DNA from: DASZIT01 sp963709665
Lineage (GTDB): Bacteria > Actinomycetota > Acidimicrobiia > Acidimicrobiales > RAAP-2
NCBI GenBank assembly: GCA_963709665.1
Contig: CAVPWU010000007.1
Coordinates: forward strand, 124,001 to 188,000
DNA length: 64,000 nucleotides
Direction of reading: 5' to 3'
Positions 51,555 to 60,888 of this stretch are shown here, one piece after another. Made by a program: the position numbers and the translations under genes. Below the pieces are notes generated by a model, which was given only the letters and a program-made list of their open reading frames with translations, made no database searches and was not told where the DNA came from. The first letter of the stretch is position 1, and each line of letters opens with the position of its first letter.

Positions 51555-52142
51555 TTACTGGTTCTCCTTGCGGAACGGGAAGCCGAACGCGGCCAGGAGT
51601 GCCCGGCCCTCGTCGTCGGTGCGTGCGGTGGTGGCGATGGTGATGTCCATCCCCCGCGTGGTGTCGATGCGGTCGTAGTCGATCTCCGGGAAGATGAGCT
51701 GCTCGGTCACCCCGAAGGTGTAGTTGCCGTGCCCGTCGAACGACCGGGGCGACAGCCCCCGGAAGTCCCGGATCCGGGGGATGGCGGTGGCCACCAGGCG
51801 GTCGAAGAACTCCCAGGCCCGGTCGCCCCGCAGGGTGACCTTGGCGCCGATCTCCTGGCCCTCCCGGAGCTTGAACCCGGCGATCGACTTCTTGGCCCGG
51901 GTCACGATCGGCTTCTGGCCGGAGATGATCTCGAGGTCGCGGAGGGCGCCCTCGATGAGCGACTTCTGCTGGGTGGCCCGGCCGACGCCCATGTTGATGA
52001 CGATCTTGGTGAGCCGGGGGACCTCCATGATGTTGTCGAGGCCCAGGGTGTCCTTCAGCTGGCTCCGGATCTCCTTGTCGTACCGCACCTTCAGACGGGG
52101 GCGGACGGCGGTGGCGGTCCCGGCGGCTGCGGCGGCGGCCAT
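51555..52142 (-). CDS. rplE: Ribosomal protein L5
   Basis: 5S-rRNA-binding 50S protein bridging to S13. 195 residues: an Ala-rich N-terminus, then LKVRYDKEIRSQLKDTLGLD, NIMEVPRLTKIVINMGVGRA near residue 38, KSIAGFKLREGQEIGAKVTL near residue 85 and FPEIDYDRIDTTRGMDITI near residue 150. ATG overlaps the rplX stop by one base. Confidence 0.97.
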   Translation of the reverse strand: MAAAAAAGTATAVRPRLKVRYDKEIRSQLKDTLGLDNIMEVPRLTKIVINMGVGRATQQKSLIEGALRDLEIISGQKPIVTRAKKSIAGFKLREGQEIGAKVTLRGDRAWEFFDRLVATAIPRIRDFRGLSPRSFDGHGNYTFGVTEQLIFPEIDYDRIDTTRGMDITIATTARTDDEGRALLAAFGFPFRKENQ

Positions 52143-52447
52143 CAGAGATCACCCCCACACTTGCGGCAGACCCGCAGCTTGCGGCCCTGCTCGTCGATGC
52201 GCATGCCGATGCGGGTGGGCCCGCAGTCGCCGCACACGATGGCCACCGACGAGACGGACACCGGCATGAACTTGTCGATGACACCGCCCTGCATGGTGGC
52301 GCGGGTGGGCTTGGCGTGGCGCTTGGCCACGTGGACGCCCTCCACGATCACCCGGTGCTCGGTGGGGATGGCCCGGATCACCTCGGCCTGCTTGCCGCGG
52401 TCCTTGCCGGTCATCACCTCGACCTTGTCTCCCTTGCGAATTCGCAT
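52142..52447 (-). CDS. rplX: Ribosomal protein L24
   Basis: KOW-domain 50S assembly initiator. 101 residues: RIRKGDKVEVMTGKDRGKQA at the N-terminus, EHRVIVEGVHVAKRHAKPTR near residue 30, and a C-terminal region with CGDCGPTRIGMRI and CRKCGG, two CxxC pairs that suggest a zinc site, seen in many actinobacterial L24 proteins. Adjacent to rplN without a gap. Confidence 0.97.
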   Translation of the reverse strand: MRIRKGDKVEVMTGKDRGKQAEVIRAIPTEHRVIVEGVHVAKRHAKPTRATMQGGVIDKFMPVSVSSVAIVCGDCGPTRIGMRIDEQGRKLRVCRKCGGDL

Positions 52448-52816
52448 CTACAACACCTCCGGGGCCAGCGAGACGATCCGCATGAAGCGCTTGTCGCGCA
52501 ACTCCCGGCCCACCGGGCCGAAGATGCGGGTGCCCCGCGGCTGCTGCTGGTCGTTGATCAGAACTGCGGCGTTCTCGTCGAAGCGGATGTAGCTGCCGTC
52601 GGGGCGGCGCTTCTCCTTTTTGGTGCGCACGACCACGCACTTGACGACCTCGCCCTTCTTGACGGCGGCACCGGGGATGGCGTCCTTGACGGTGGCCACG
52701 AACACGTCGCCGATCGACGCGTAGCGCCGGCGGGACCCACCCAGCACCTTGATGCACAGGACTTCCTTGGCGCCCGAGTTGTCGGCCACCCGGAGTCGGG
52801 ACTCTTGCTGGATCAT
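52448..52816 (-). CDS. rplN: Ribosomal protein L14
   Basis: 50S intersubunit-bridge protein. 122 residues: MIQQESRLRVADNSGAKEVL, the KCVVVRTKKEKRRPDGSYIR block near residue 60 and the end RELRDKRFMRIVSLAPEVL. Textbook length. Its ATG overlaps the rpsQ stop by 4 bp. Confidence 0.98.
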   Translation of the reverse strand: MIQQESRLRVADNSGAKEVLCIKVLGGSRRRYASIGDVFVATVKDAIPGAAVKKGEVVKCVVVRTKKEKRRPDGSYIRFDENAAVLINDQQQPRGTRIFGPVGRELRDKRFMRIVSLAPEVL

Positions 52817-53100
52817 CGGGCCCGCTCCAGGATCTCCACCAGACGCCAGCGCTTCAGCTTGGACAGCGGCCGGGTCTCGATCACCCGGATCCGGTCGCCG
52901 ACCTTGGCCTCGTTGGCACCGTCATGGACGTAGAGGCGCTTGGTCCGCTGGACCGTCTTGCCGTAGCGGGGATGGCGCACGCGCTCGATCACCGCCACGA
53001 TCACGGTGGCCTCCATGGCGTCGGACACCACCAGGCCCTCTCGGACCTTGCGGCGGTTGTCGCGCTCGGTTGACTCGGTCACGGTCTGCTCCTCGGCCAT
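52813..53100 (-). CDS. rpsQ: Ribosomal protein S17
   Basis: Primary 16S 5'-domain binder. 95 residues with a charged N-terminal extension of about 15 (AEEQTVTESTERDN), then RRKVREGLVVSDAMEATVIV, VAVIERVRHPRYGKTVQRTK and GDRIRVIETRPLSKLKRWRL. The start overlaps the rpmC stop by one base. Confidence 0.97.
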   Translation of the reverse strand: MAEEQTVTESTERDNRRKVREGLVVSDAMEATVIVAVIERVRHPRYGKTVQRTKRLYVHDGANEAKVGDRIRVIETRPLSKLKRWRLVEILERAR

Positions 53101-53603
53101 CAGGCCTTCTCCTCGTCGTCGTCGTCGGAGGCGGTGTCGTCGTCGGTGGTGGCGTCGACGATCTCGTCGGTGGCCTCGGCGTCGGCGGCCTCGGCGTCGG
53201 CGTCGGCGTCGTCGGCCTCGGCCACCGCCTCGTGCTCGTCGTCTGCCTCATCCTCGGCGGCGGCGGCCGCCGCGGCCTCCGCCTCGGCCCGGGCGGCGGC
53301 CCGGCGCTCGGACGCCGTGGTCCGGGTGCGCCCGAGGGCCTCGTCCTCCGACCGCTGCCGGGCGGCGGCGATGTGGGCGGGGATCTCGGCCTCGGCCAGG
53401 CCCTCGGCCTCGGCGATCTCCCGGGCCCGGAGCTCGGTCAGCATCCGGGCGACGTCCTTCTTGACGTGGCCCAGGCGCGAGAAGTTGTCGAGCTGGCCGG
53501 TGGCCAGCTGGAACCGGAGGTTGAACAGCTCCTTGCGCGTCTCGCCGAGGCGCGTCTCGAGCTCCTCGGTGTCGAAGTCGGCGATCTCTGCAGCGGTGGC
53601 CAT
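53100..53603 (-). CDS. rpmC: Ribosomal protein L29 with long acidic C-terminal tail
   Basis: 50S exit-tunnel protein that helps dock SRP and trigger factor. The L29 core occupies residues 1-68 (FDTEELETRLGETRKELFNL, RFQLATGQLDNFSRLGHVKK, DVARMLTELRAREIAEAEG). A further ~100 residues follow: Ala/Glu/Arg-rich to about 110, then Asp/Ala/Glu-rich with almost no basic residue, ending DDTASDDDDEEKA. Typical L29 is 60-80 residues, so the 167-residue product more than doubles it. The frame is open and its stop is shared with the rpsQ start, so the tail appears genuinely coding. Confidence 0.93.
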   Translation of the reverse strand: MATAAEIADFDTEELETRLGETRKELFNLRFQLATGQLDNFSRLGHVKKDVARMLTELRAREIAEAEGLAEAEIPAHIAAARQRSEDEALGRTRTTASERRAAARAEAEAAAAAAAEDEADDEHEAVAEADDADADAEAADAEATDEIVDATTDDDTASDDDDEEKA

Positions 53604-54040
53604 CAGACCTGCACCTCCGAGGTCCCGTGGGTGCCGGGACGGATCACGAAGCGTGCCTTGAAGGGCAGCTTCTGAATGGCCCGCTCCATGGCCTCCTTGG
53701 CCAGCTCCGGCTCGACGCCGGCCAGCTCGAAGAGGATGCGGCCGGGCTTGACCACCGCCACCCAGTGCTCCGGGTTGCCCTTGCCGGAACCCATGCGGGT
53801 CTCGGCCGGCTTCTGGGTGACCGGACGGTCCGGGAAGACCCGGATCCAGACCTTGCCACCACGCTTGACGTGGCGGGTCATGGCGATACGGGCGGCCTCG
53901 ATCTGCCGGGCGGTGAGCCAGGCCGGCTCGAGCGCCTGGATGCCGAAGTCGCCGAAGGTCACCGAGCTGCCGCCCTTGGCCTTGCCGGACATGCGGCCGC
54001 GCTGCTGCTTGCGGTGCTTGACCTTGCGGGGCATCAACAT
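53603..54040 (-). CDS. rplP: Ribosomal protein L16
   Basis: 50S protein at the peptidyl-transferase centre and A-site tRNA elbow. 145 residues from ATG 54040, or 143 from ATG 54034 (MPRKVKHRK, the usual start). KHRKQQRGRMSGKAKGGSSV, FGDFGIQALEPAWLTARQIE near residue 28, RVFPDRPVTQKPAETRMGSG near residue 67 and GRILFELAGVEPELAKEAM are diagnostic. Confidence 0.97.
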   Translation of the reverse strand: MLMPRKVKHRKQQRGRMSGKAKGGSSVTFGDFGIQALEPAWLTARQIEAARIAMTRHVKRGGKVWIRVFPDRPVTQKPAETRMGSGKGNPEHWVAVVKPGRILFELAGVEPELAKEAMERAIQKLPFKARFVIRPGTHGTSEVQV

Positions 54041-55008
54041 CAGTCGACCTCCTTGCGGAAGTGCGGGGTCTCGTGGTGCTCGCGGGTCCGGCGCTCGATC
54101 TCCTCGTCCTCGGTGAGGATGCGCTCGAGCTCATCGGGGACGGCGGGGGGTGCCACCAGGCCGTCGGTGGGCCGGTCGACCAGGCCCTCGGGGACCTCGG
54201 TCCCCTCCGGGGTGTCCTCGTCGACGGTGACCACGCTGCCCGGGGCGCCCAGGTCCGCCCGGCGGCGACCGCCGCCGGCGGTGATCAGGCGGCGGGGGGA
54301 GGCCGAGCCCTGGCCGGAGGTCTCGCCCACGGCCATGGCCGCCTCGCGGGTGATCTTGTCCTCGGTGGAGATCTTGTAGGGGAGGATGTCGCCCTTGTAG
54401 ATCCAGACCTTCACGCCGATGCGACCGAAGGTGGTCTTGGCCTCACGGAAGCCGTAGTCGATGTCGGCCCGGAGCGTGTGCAGCGGCACCCGACCCTCGC
54501 GGTAGGACTCCTTGCGGGCCATCTCCGAGCCGCCCAGGCGGCCCGAGCACTGCACCTTGATCCCCAGGGCGCCGGCCTTCTGGACGGTCTGGATGGCACG
54601 CTTCATGGCGCGCCGGAAGGCCACCCGGCGGGCCAGCTGGTCGCAGATGCCCTGGGCCACCAGCGCGGCGTCGAGCTCGGGCTGCTTGATCTCCTGGATG
54701 TTCAGCTGGATCCGGTTGTTCAGCCCGGTGATCTCCTCGATCTTCTTCTTCAGCCGGTCGGCCTCCGAGCCGCGGCGTCCGATGACGATGCCGGGACGGG
54801 CGGTGTGGATGTCCACCCGGAGGCGGTCACGGGTCCGCTCGACCTCGATGCGGCTGACGGCCGCCGACTCGAGTTGCGACATCAGGTAGTCCCGGATCTT
54901 CCAGTCCTCGATGACGCAGTTCTGGTAGTTCTTCTCCTCGAACCACCGCGACTTCCAGTCGGTGGTGATGCCGAGCCGGAACCCGTAGGGATTGACCTTC
55001 TGGCCCAT
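54040..55008 (-). CDS. rpsC: Ribosomal protein S3 with C-terminal extension
   Basis: 30S head protein at the mRNA entry, with helicase function. 322 residues: MGQKVNPYGFRLGITTDWKS, KH domain IHTARPGIVIGRRGSEADRL near residue 72, then MKRAIQTVQKAGALGIKVQC and FGRIGVKVWIYKGDILPYK near residue 195. Core S3 ends near residue 215; the remaining ~105 residues are Gly/Arg-rich then acidic (LTEDEEIERR) and end HETPHFRKEVD. E. coli S3 is 233 residues; actinobacterial S3 is often somewhat extended, but this is long. Confidence 0.96.
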   Translation of the reverse strand: MGQKVNPYGFRLGITTDWKSRWFEEKNYQNCVIEDWKIRDYLMSQLESAAVSRIEVERTRDRLRVDIHTARPGIVIGRRGSEADRLKKKIEEITGLNNRIQLNIQEIKQPELDAALVAQGICDQLARRVAFRRAMKRAIQTVQKAGALGIKVQCSGRLGGSEMARKESYREGRVPLHTLRADIDYGFREAKTTFGRIGVKVWIYKGDILPYKISTEDKITREAAMAVGETSGQGSASPRRLITAGGGRRRADLGAPGSVVTVDEDTPEGTEVPEGLVDRPTDGLVAPPAVPDELERILTEDEEIERRTREHHETPHFRKEVD

Positions 55009-55710
55009 CTACTTGCCCTTCTCTTCTGCGTCGTCGGCGTCTGCGGCGTCGGCGTCTGCGTCGTCGTCGGTTGCGTCGGCGTCGTCGCTGACGTCGTCGG
55101 CCACCTCGTCCTCGGTGAGCGGACCGGCCTCGGTCTCGGTGACCACCTCGTCACCGTCGATGCCGGTCTCCTCGATCTGGCCGTCCACCACCTCGGTGCC
55201 GGGAGCCAACTCGGTCTCGTCCGCCTCGGTGGTGGTCGGGGTCTCGGCGGAGGTGTCGGCCTCGGCCCCGCCCCGCTGCCGGCGCGATCCGGCCACCCGG
55301 CGGGAACGCTGGCTGCCGGCGGCGCTCTGCTTGGCCCGGCGGCGGGCGATGCGCTCGTCGGGCATCCGGCTCACGATGATGGTGATGTGGCAGGTGCGCT
55401 TGCGGATGCGGGTGGCACGACCCCGGGCCCGGGGGCGCCAGCGCTTCAGGGTGCTGCCCTCGTCGGCGTAGCAGGCCGACACGAACAGCTCCTCGGCGTC
55501 GAGGCCGTCGTTGTGGACGGCGTTGGCCACGGCCGAGGCCAGGACCTTGCCGATCACCCCGGCCGCCTCGCGGTCCCCGAGGTCCAGCGTCTCGGCGGCC
55601 CGGTCGACGTCCTGATTGCGGATCTGGTCGAGCACCTGGCGGGCCTTGTAGGCCGACATCCGGCTGTGGCGGAGGACCGCACGGGTCCCCTCACGCTCGT
55701 TGGTCTTCAC
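55009..55710 (-). CDS. rplV: Ribosomal protein L22 with long acidic C-terminal tail
   Basis: 50S exit-tunnel protein forming the constriction with L4. Core residues 1-118: VKTNEREGTRAVLRHSRMSA, YKARQVLDQI, then KRWRPRARGRATRIRKRTCH and ITIIVSRMPDE. After a basic linker (121-147) come ~85 residues rich in Thr/Glu/Asp/Ala, ending DADADAADADDAEEKGK. Standard L22 is about 110-150 residues; this is 233. I chose GTG at 55710, 10 nt after the rpsS stop with GAGG upstream, over an ATG at 55752 inside rpsS. Confidence 0.93.
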   Translation of the reverse strand: MKTNEREGTRAVLRHSRMSAYKARQVLDQIRNQDVDRAAETLDLGDREAAGVIGKVLASAVANAVHNDGLDAEELFVSACYADEGSTLKRWRPRARGRATRIRKRTCHITIIVSRMPDERIARRRAKQSAAGSQRSRRVAGSRRQRGGAEADTSAETPTTTEADETELAPGTEVVDGQIEETGIDGDEVVTETEAGPLTEDEVADDVSDDADATDDDADADAADADDAEEKGK

Positions 55711-55720
55711 TCCGGGCACC

Positions 55721-55999
55721 TCAGCGCCTCCCCGCCCGCTCTTGGCCGGCATGGAACTTGAAGGTCCGGGTGGGGGCGAACTCCCCCAGCTTGTGACCCA
55801 CCATCGACTCGGTGACGTACACCGGGATGTGCTTGCGGCCGTCGTGGACGGCGATGGTGTGACCCACCATGTCCGGGATGATCGTGGACCGGCGGGACCA
55901 CGTCTTGATGACCTTCTTGTCGCCGGCCGCGTTGAGGACGTCCACCTTCTTGATGAGGTGGTCGTCGACGAACGGACCCTTCTTCAGGCTGCGGGGCAT
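55721..55999 (-). CDS. rpsS: Ribosomal protein S19
   Basis: 30S head protein contacting S13. 92 residues from the ATG at 55999: PRSLKKGPFVDDHLIKKVD, KTWSRRSTIIPDMVGHTIAV near residue 32 and VTESMVGHKLGEFAPTRTFK, with the end HAGQERAGRR. The open frame extends upstream but only into rplB spacer sequence. 23 bp after rplB. Confidence 0.97.
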   Translation of the reverse strand: MPRSLKKGPFVDDHLIKKVDVLNAAGDKKVIKTWSRRSTIIPDMVGHTIAVHDGRKHIPVYVTESMVGHKLGEFAPTRTFKFHAGQERAGRR

Positions 56000-56022
56000 G
56001 GTGTGGCGTTCCCTCTGTTTCC

Positions 56023-56859
56023 CTACCGCCGGGCGCCGCGTGTGCGGCGACGGCGGACGATCATCTTGTCGGATTCCTTGCCGCGGGACCGGGTGCGGCC
56101 CTCCGGCTGGCCCCATGGCGACACCGGGTGGCGGCCACCGGACGACTTGCCCTCGCCACCGCCCAACGGGTGGTCGACGGGGTTCATGGCCACGCCTCGG
56201 GTCTGGGGGCGCTTGCCCTTCCAGCGGTTCCGGCCGGCCTTGCCGATCTTGATCAGCTCGGCCTCGGAGTTCCCGACGGTGCCCAGGGTGCCACGGCAGT
56301 CGATCGGCACCCGGCGCATCTCGGTGGAGGGCAGGCGGAGGGTGGCGTAGACGCCCTCCTTGGCCACCAGCTGGATGCTCATGCCGGCCCCACGGCCCAT
56401 CTTGCCGCCGCCGCCCGGGCGCAGCTCCACGTTGTGGACCACCGAGCCCACCGGGATGTACCGGAGGGGAAGGGCGTTGCCGGGGCGGATGTCCGCACCC
56501 TGGCCGGACTGCAGCATGTCGCCGACCTTCACCCCGGCCGGGGCCAGGATGTAGCGCTTCTCGCCGTCCAGGTAGTGGAGGAGGGCGATGCGGGCGTTCC
56601 GGTTGGGGTCGTACTCGATGGTGGCGACCTTGGCCGGGATCCCGTCCTTGTCGCGCTTGAAGTCGATGATCCGGTACTGCTGCTTGTGGCCACCGCCGCG
56701 GTGACGCGAGGTCTTGCGGCCGTAGCTGTTGCGGCCACCGCTGGAGGGGTTGGGAGCCAGCAGCGACTTCTCGGGACGGCTGGTCGTGATCTCGGAGAAG
56801 TCCGAGACGGTCTGGAACCGGCGACCGGCGCTGGTGGGCTTGCGTGAACGGAGCGGCAT
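56023..56859 (-). CDS. rplB: Ribosomal protein L2
   Basis: 50S core protein needed for subunit joining and peptidyl transfer. 278 residues from ATG 56859: PLRSRKPTSAGRRFQTVSDF, SGGRNSYGRKTSRHRGGGHK near residue 40, and the conserved loop TRGVAMNPVDHPLGGGEGKS near residue 217 with the functionally important His. Ends VRRRRTRGARR. Fourteen extra upstream codons in frame are rejected since homologues start here. Confidence 0.98.
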   Translation of the reverse strand: MPLRSRKPTSAGRRFQTVSDFSEITTSRPEKSLLAPNPSSGGRNSYGRKTSRHRGGGHKQQYRIIDFKRDKDGIPAKVATIEYDPNRNARIALLHYLDGEKRYILAPAGVKVGDMLQSGQGADIRPGNALPLRYIPVGSVVHNVELRPGGGGKMGRGAGMSIQLVAKEGVYATLRLPSTEMRRVPIDCRGTLGTVGNSEAELIKIGKAGRNRWKGKRPQTRGVAMNPVDHPLGGGEGKSSGGRHPVSPWGQPEGRTRSRGKESDKMIVRRRRTRGARR

Positions 56860-56872
56860 GATCCTCGGTCTC

Positions 56873-57159
56873 TCAGCTCTCGAACAGGTCGATCGAGTCA
56901 CCCTCGGCCAGGGTGACGATGGCCCGCTTGGTGTCGGGACGGTGGCCGGCGGTGTTGGTCTTGCGGTTCCGGCGGACCTTGCCCTTGCGGTTGAGGGTGT
57001 TGACGTTGGTGACGCGGACCCCGAAGGCCTGCTCCACCGCGTGGCGCACGTCGATCTTGGTGGCCGACGGATCGACCACGAAGACGTAGACGTTGTCGTC
57101 CATCAGGGTGTAGGACTTCTCCGACACCACGGGTCGGATGAGCACGTTGTGGGGATCCC

Positions 57160-57163
<4 letters not shown>
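56873..57163 (-). CDS. rplW: Ribosomal protein L23
   Basis: 50S tunnel-exit protein, docking site for trigger factor and SRP. 96 residues: DPHNVLIRPVVSEKSYTLMD, VDPSATKIDVRHAVEQAFGV near residue 32, and RKGKVRRNRKTNTAGHRPDT then KRAIVTLAEGDSIDLFES. ATG at 57163 overlaps the rplD stop by 4 bp. Standard length, no tail, unlike its neighbours. Confidence 0.97.
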
Positions 57164-58100
<937 letters not shown>

Positions 58101-58101
<1 letters not shown>

Positions 58102-58760
58102 CAGACCTTGCCTCCCTTGGCCAGCGGGGCCTTCACAGCGTCACGGAGGACGACCATGCCGCCCCTCGGCCCGGGGACGGCCCCCTTGACCAGGACCAGC
58201 TCGCGCTCGGAGTCGGCCTGGACGATCTCGAGGTTCAGGGTGGTCACCTGCTCGCCGCCCATGCGACCGGCCATCCGGGTCCCCTTGAAGACCCGGGCCG
58301 GGGTGGCGCAGGCGCCGATGGAGCCCGGGGAGCGGTGCTTCTTGTGGTTACCGTGCGAGGCGCCCTGGCCCTTGAAGTTGTGCCGCTTCATGGCGCCGGC
58401 GAAGCCCTTGCCCTTGGAGACGGCGATGGCGTCCACCAGTTCGCCCGGCTGCAGCAGGTCGGCGGTGAGCTGCTGGCCCACCTCGTACTCGGCCACATCG
58501 TCGATCCGGAGCTCCACCAGCTTGCGCCCGGGGTCGACGCCGGCCTTGTCGAAGTGGCCCTGCTCCGGCTTGGTCAGGGTGGAGGTGCGCCGGTGGCCCC
58601 AGGTCACCTGCAGGGCGGCATAGCCCTCGTTCTCCTCGGTCTTCACCTGCACCACCCGGACCGGGGCGACGCGCAGCACCGTCACCGGTATCGCCCGGTT
58701 CTGGTCGTCCCAGATCTGCGTCATGCCTACTTTTTCGCCCACGATCGCCTTGGTGGCCAC
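58101..58760 (-). CDS. rplC: Ribosomal protein L3
   Basis: Early-assembly 50S protein near the peptidyl-transferase centre. 219 residues from GTG 58760: ATKAIVGEKVGMTQIWDDQN, then VSKGKGFAGAMKRHNFKGQG near residue 120 with ASHGNHKKHRSPGSIGACAT and RVFKGTRMAGRMGGEQVTTL. Residue Gln150 of E. coli (methylated by PrmB) lies in the GQGASHG motif, present. Upstream it is separated from rpsJ by 355 bp, unlike the usual tight S10-L3 pair. Confidence 0.97.
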
Positions 58761-59115
58761 TGCGGCTTCTCCGTATCGACTCTGTTGTGCTCGGCGCCTT
58801 TGGGCGCCGATCGGTGCTTCGGATGCTTCGTCTTGTTGCTGCCGGCGTCGCCGCCGGCCCCGTGGCCGACCCCGAAGGGCTTCACTCCCGAGCCACGATC
58901 GAGCCCTCGGTGCCGGTGGGTCCACCGGCTTCGGCTCGCACGCAGACGCTCCGCTCGGATCAACCCGAGCGGAGCGCTCGCCTGGTGTGGCCCGAGGTCC
59001 CCACCGTTGAAGCACGGCGGGCGCTCGGACACGTCCTCTCAGATCTTCAGCCCGGGTTCGGGCCGACTGGAAATGCTACACCACTCCGGTCCGCCCTGCC
59101 AGGGGCGGGGAGCGG
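58761..59115 (-). promoter_or_regulatory. Structured rplC leader region between rpsJ and rplC
   Basis: A 355-bp non-coding stretch inside the S10 cluster. It has its own promoter candidate at the rpsJ end and three strong hairpins: CGCTCCGCTCGG / CCGAGCGGAGCG (58947-58958 / 58965-58976, 12 bp, 6-nt loop), GCCGGTGG / CCACCGGC (58912-58919 / 58922-58929) and CGGCGCC / GGCGCCG (58792-58798 / 58803-58809) near the rplC start. A small open frame on the minus strand is not conserved in any way I can see. It is a plausible L4-type autoregulatory leader moved downstream of rpsJ (inference). Confidence 0.6.
59073..59102 (-). promoter_or_regulatory. Candidate promoter for rplC-rplD-rplW-rplB cluster
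   Basis: On the minus strand CTGGCA (59102-59097), 18-bp spacer, TAGCAT (59078-59073), 14 nt past the rpsJ stop. Transcription would start near 59066 and yield a leader of about 305 nt. The -35 is identical to that of the infA promoter candidate. Confidence 0.5.
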
Positions 59116-59445
59116 TCAGACCGTCTGGATCTTGATCTCGATGTCCACCCCGGCCGGGAGGTCGAGCCGCTGGAGCGAGTCGACCGTCTTGGGGGTGTGG
59201 TCGACGATGTCGACCAGACGCTTGTGGACCCGCATCTCGAAGTGCTCGCGGCTGTCCTTGTACTTGTGGGGGGAGCGGATCACCGTGTACCGGTGCTTCT
59301 CCGTGGGGAGCGGCACCGGCCCGAGCACCTTGGCCTGGGTGCGGAGCACGGTCTGGACGATCTTCTCGGTCGACTGATCGAGAATCTCGTGATCGTACGC
59401 CTTCAGGCGGATGCGGATCTTCTGTCGGGGGCCCTCAGCGGCCAT
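59116..59445 (-). CDS. rpsJ: Ribosomal protein S10
   Basis: 30S head protein; also partners NusB in antitermination. 109 residues: GPRQKIRIRLKAYDHEILDQ, VLGPVPLPTEKHRYTVIRSP near residue 40, HKYKDSREHFEMRVHKRLVD near residue 59 and the end LDLPAGVDIEIKIQTV. Follows tuf by 41 bp, so it may be expressed with the str cluster rather than with rplC. Confidence 0.97.
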   Translation of the reverse strand: MAAEGPRQKIRIRLKAYDHEILDQSTEKIVQTVLRTQAKVLGPVPLPTEKHRYTVIRSPHKYKDSREHFEMRVHKRLVDIVDHTPKTVDSLQRLDLPAGVDIEIKIQTV

Positions 59446-59486
59446 GGGTGCGGCGTCCTCTCCTGGTGATGTTGGTGTCGACCGGC

Positions 59487-60674
<1,188 letters not shown>

Positions 60675-60888
60675 GTCTGGGGTAATGCTCCTGATCTCGG
60701 GCGGTACCCCCTCGGGCCCGCCACGACGGAGGCGCTTGCCTGCCGTCATTCCTCGTGGATGGGGTGAATTCGTGCTGCTGTGCTGCGTGAGACGGTGCTG
60801 CGTGAATCGGTGCTGGGTCCTGCGTGGTGCTGACTGCGTGCGTCGGTGCTGTCGCTTCCGCACGCCGGCGGTTGGGCCGGTGCGAGGG
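60675..60888 (-). other. fusA-tuf spacer with degenerate 15-bp repeats
   Basis: A 214-bp gap. Its fusA-proximal half contains tandem degenerate 15-mers, clearest as CGTGAGACGGTGCTG (60786-60800) and CGTGAATCGGTGCTG (60801-60815) on the plus strand, with weaker copies on both sides. Probably contains the tuf promoter or leader, but no convincing -35/-10 pair was found. Confidence 0.55.

Noticed and set aside
55711..55752. Upstream ATG for L22 within rpsS
   Set aside because: It would add 14 unconserved residues overlapping rpsS; the GTG at 55710 fits both the homologues and the ribosome-binding site.
58727..59032. 101-codon minus-strand frame in the rpsJ-rplC gap
   Set aside because: No recognisable family, crosses all three hairpins and overlaps the rplC start; composition looks non-coding.
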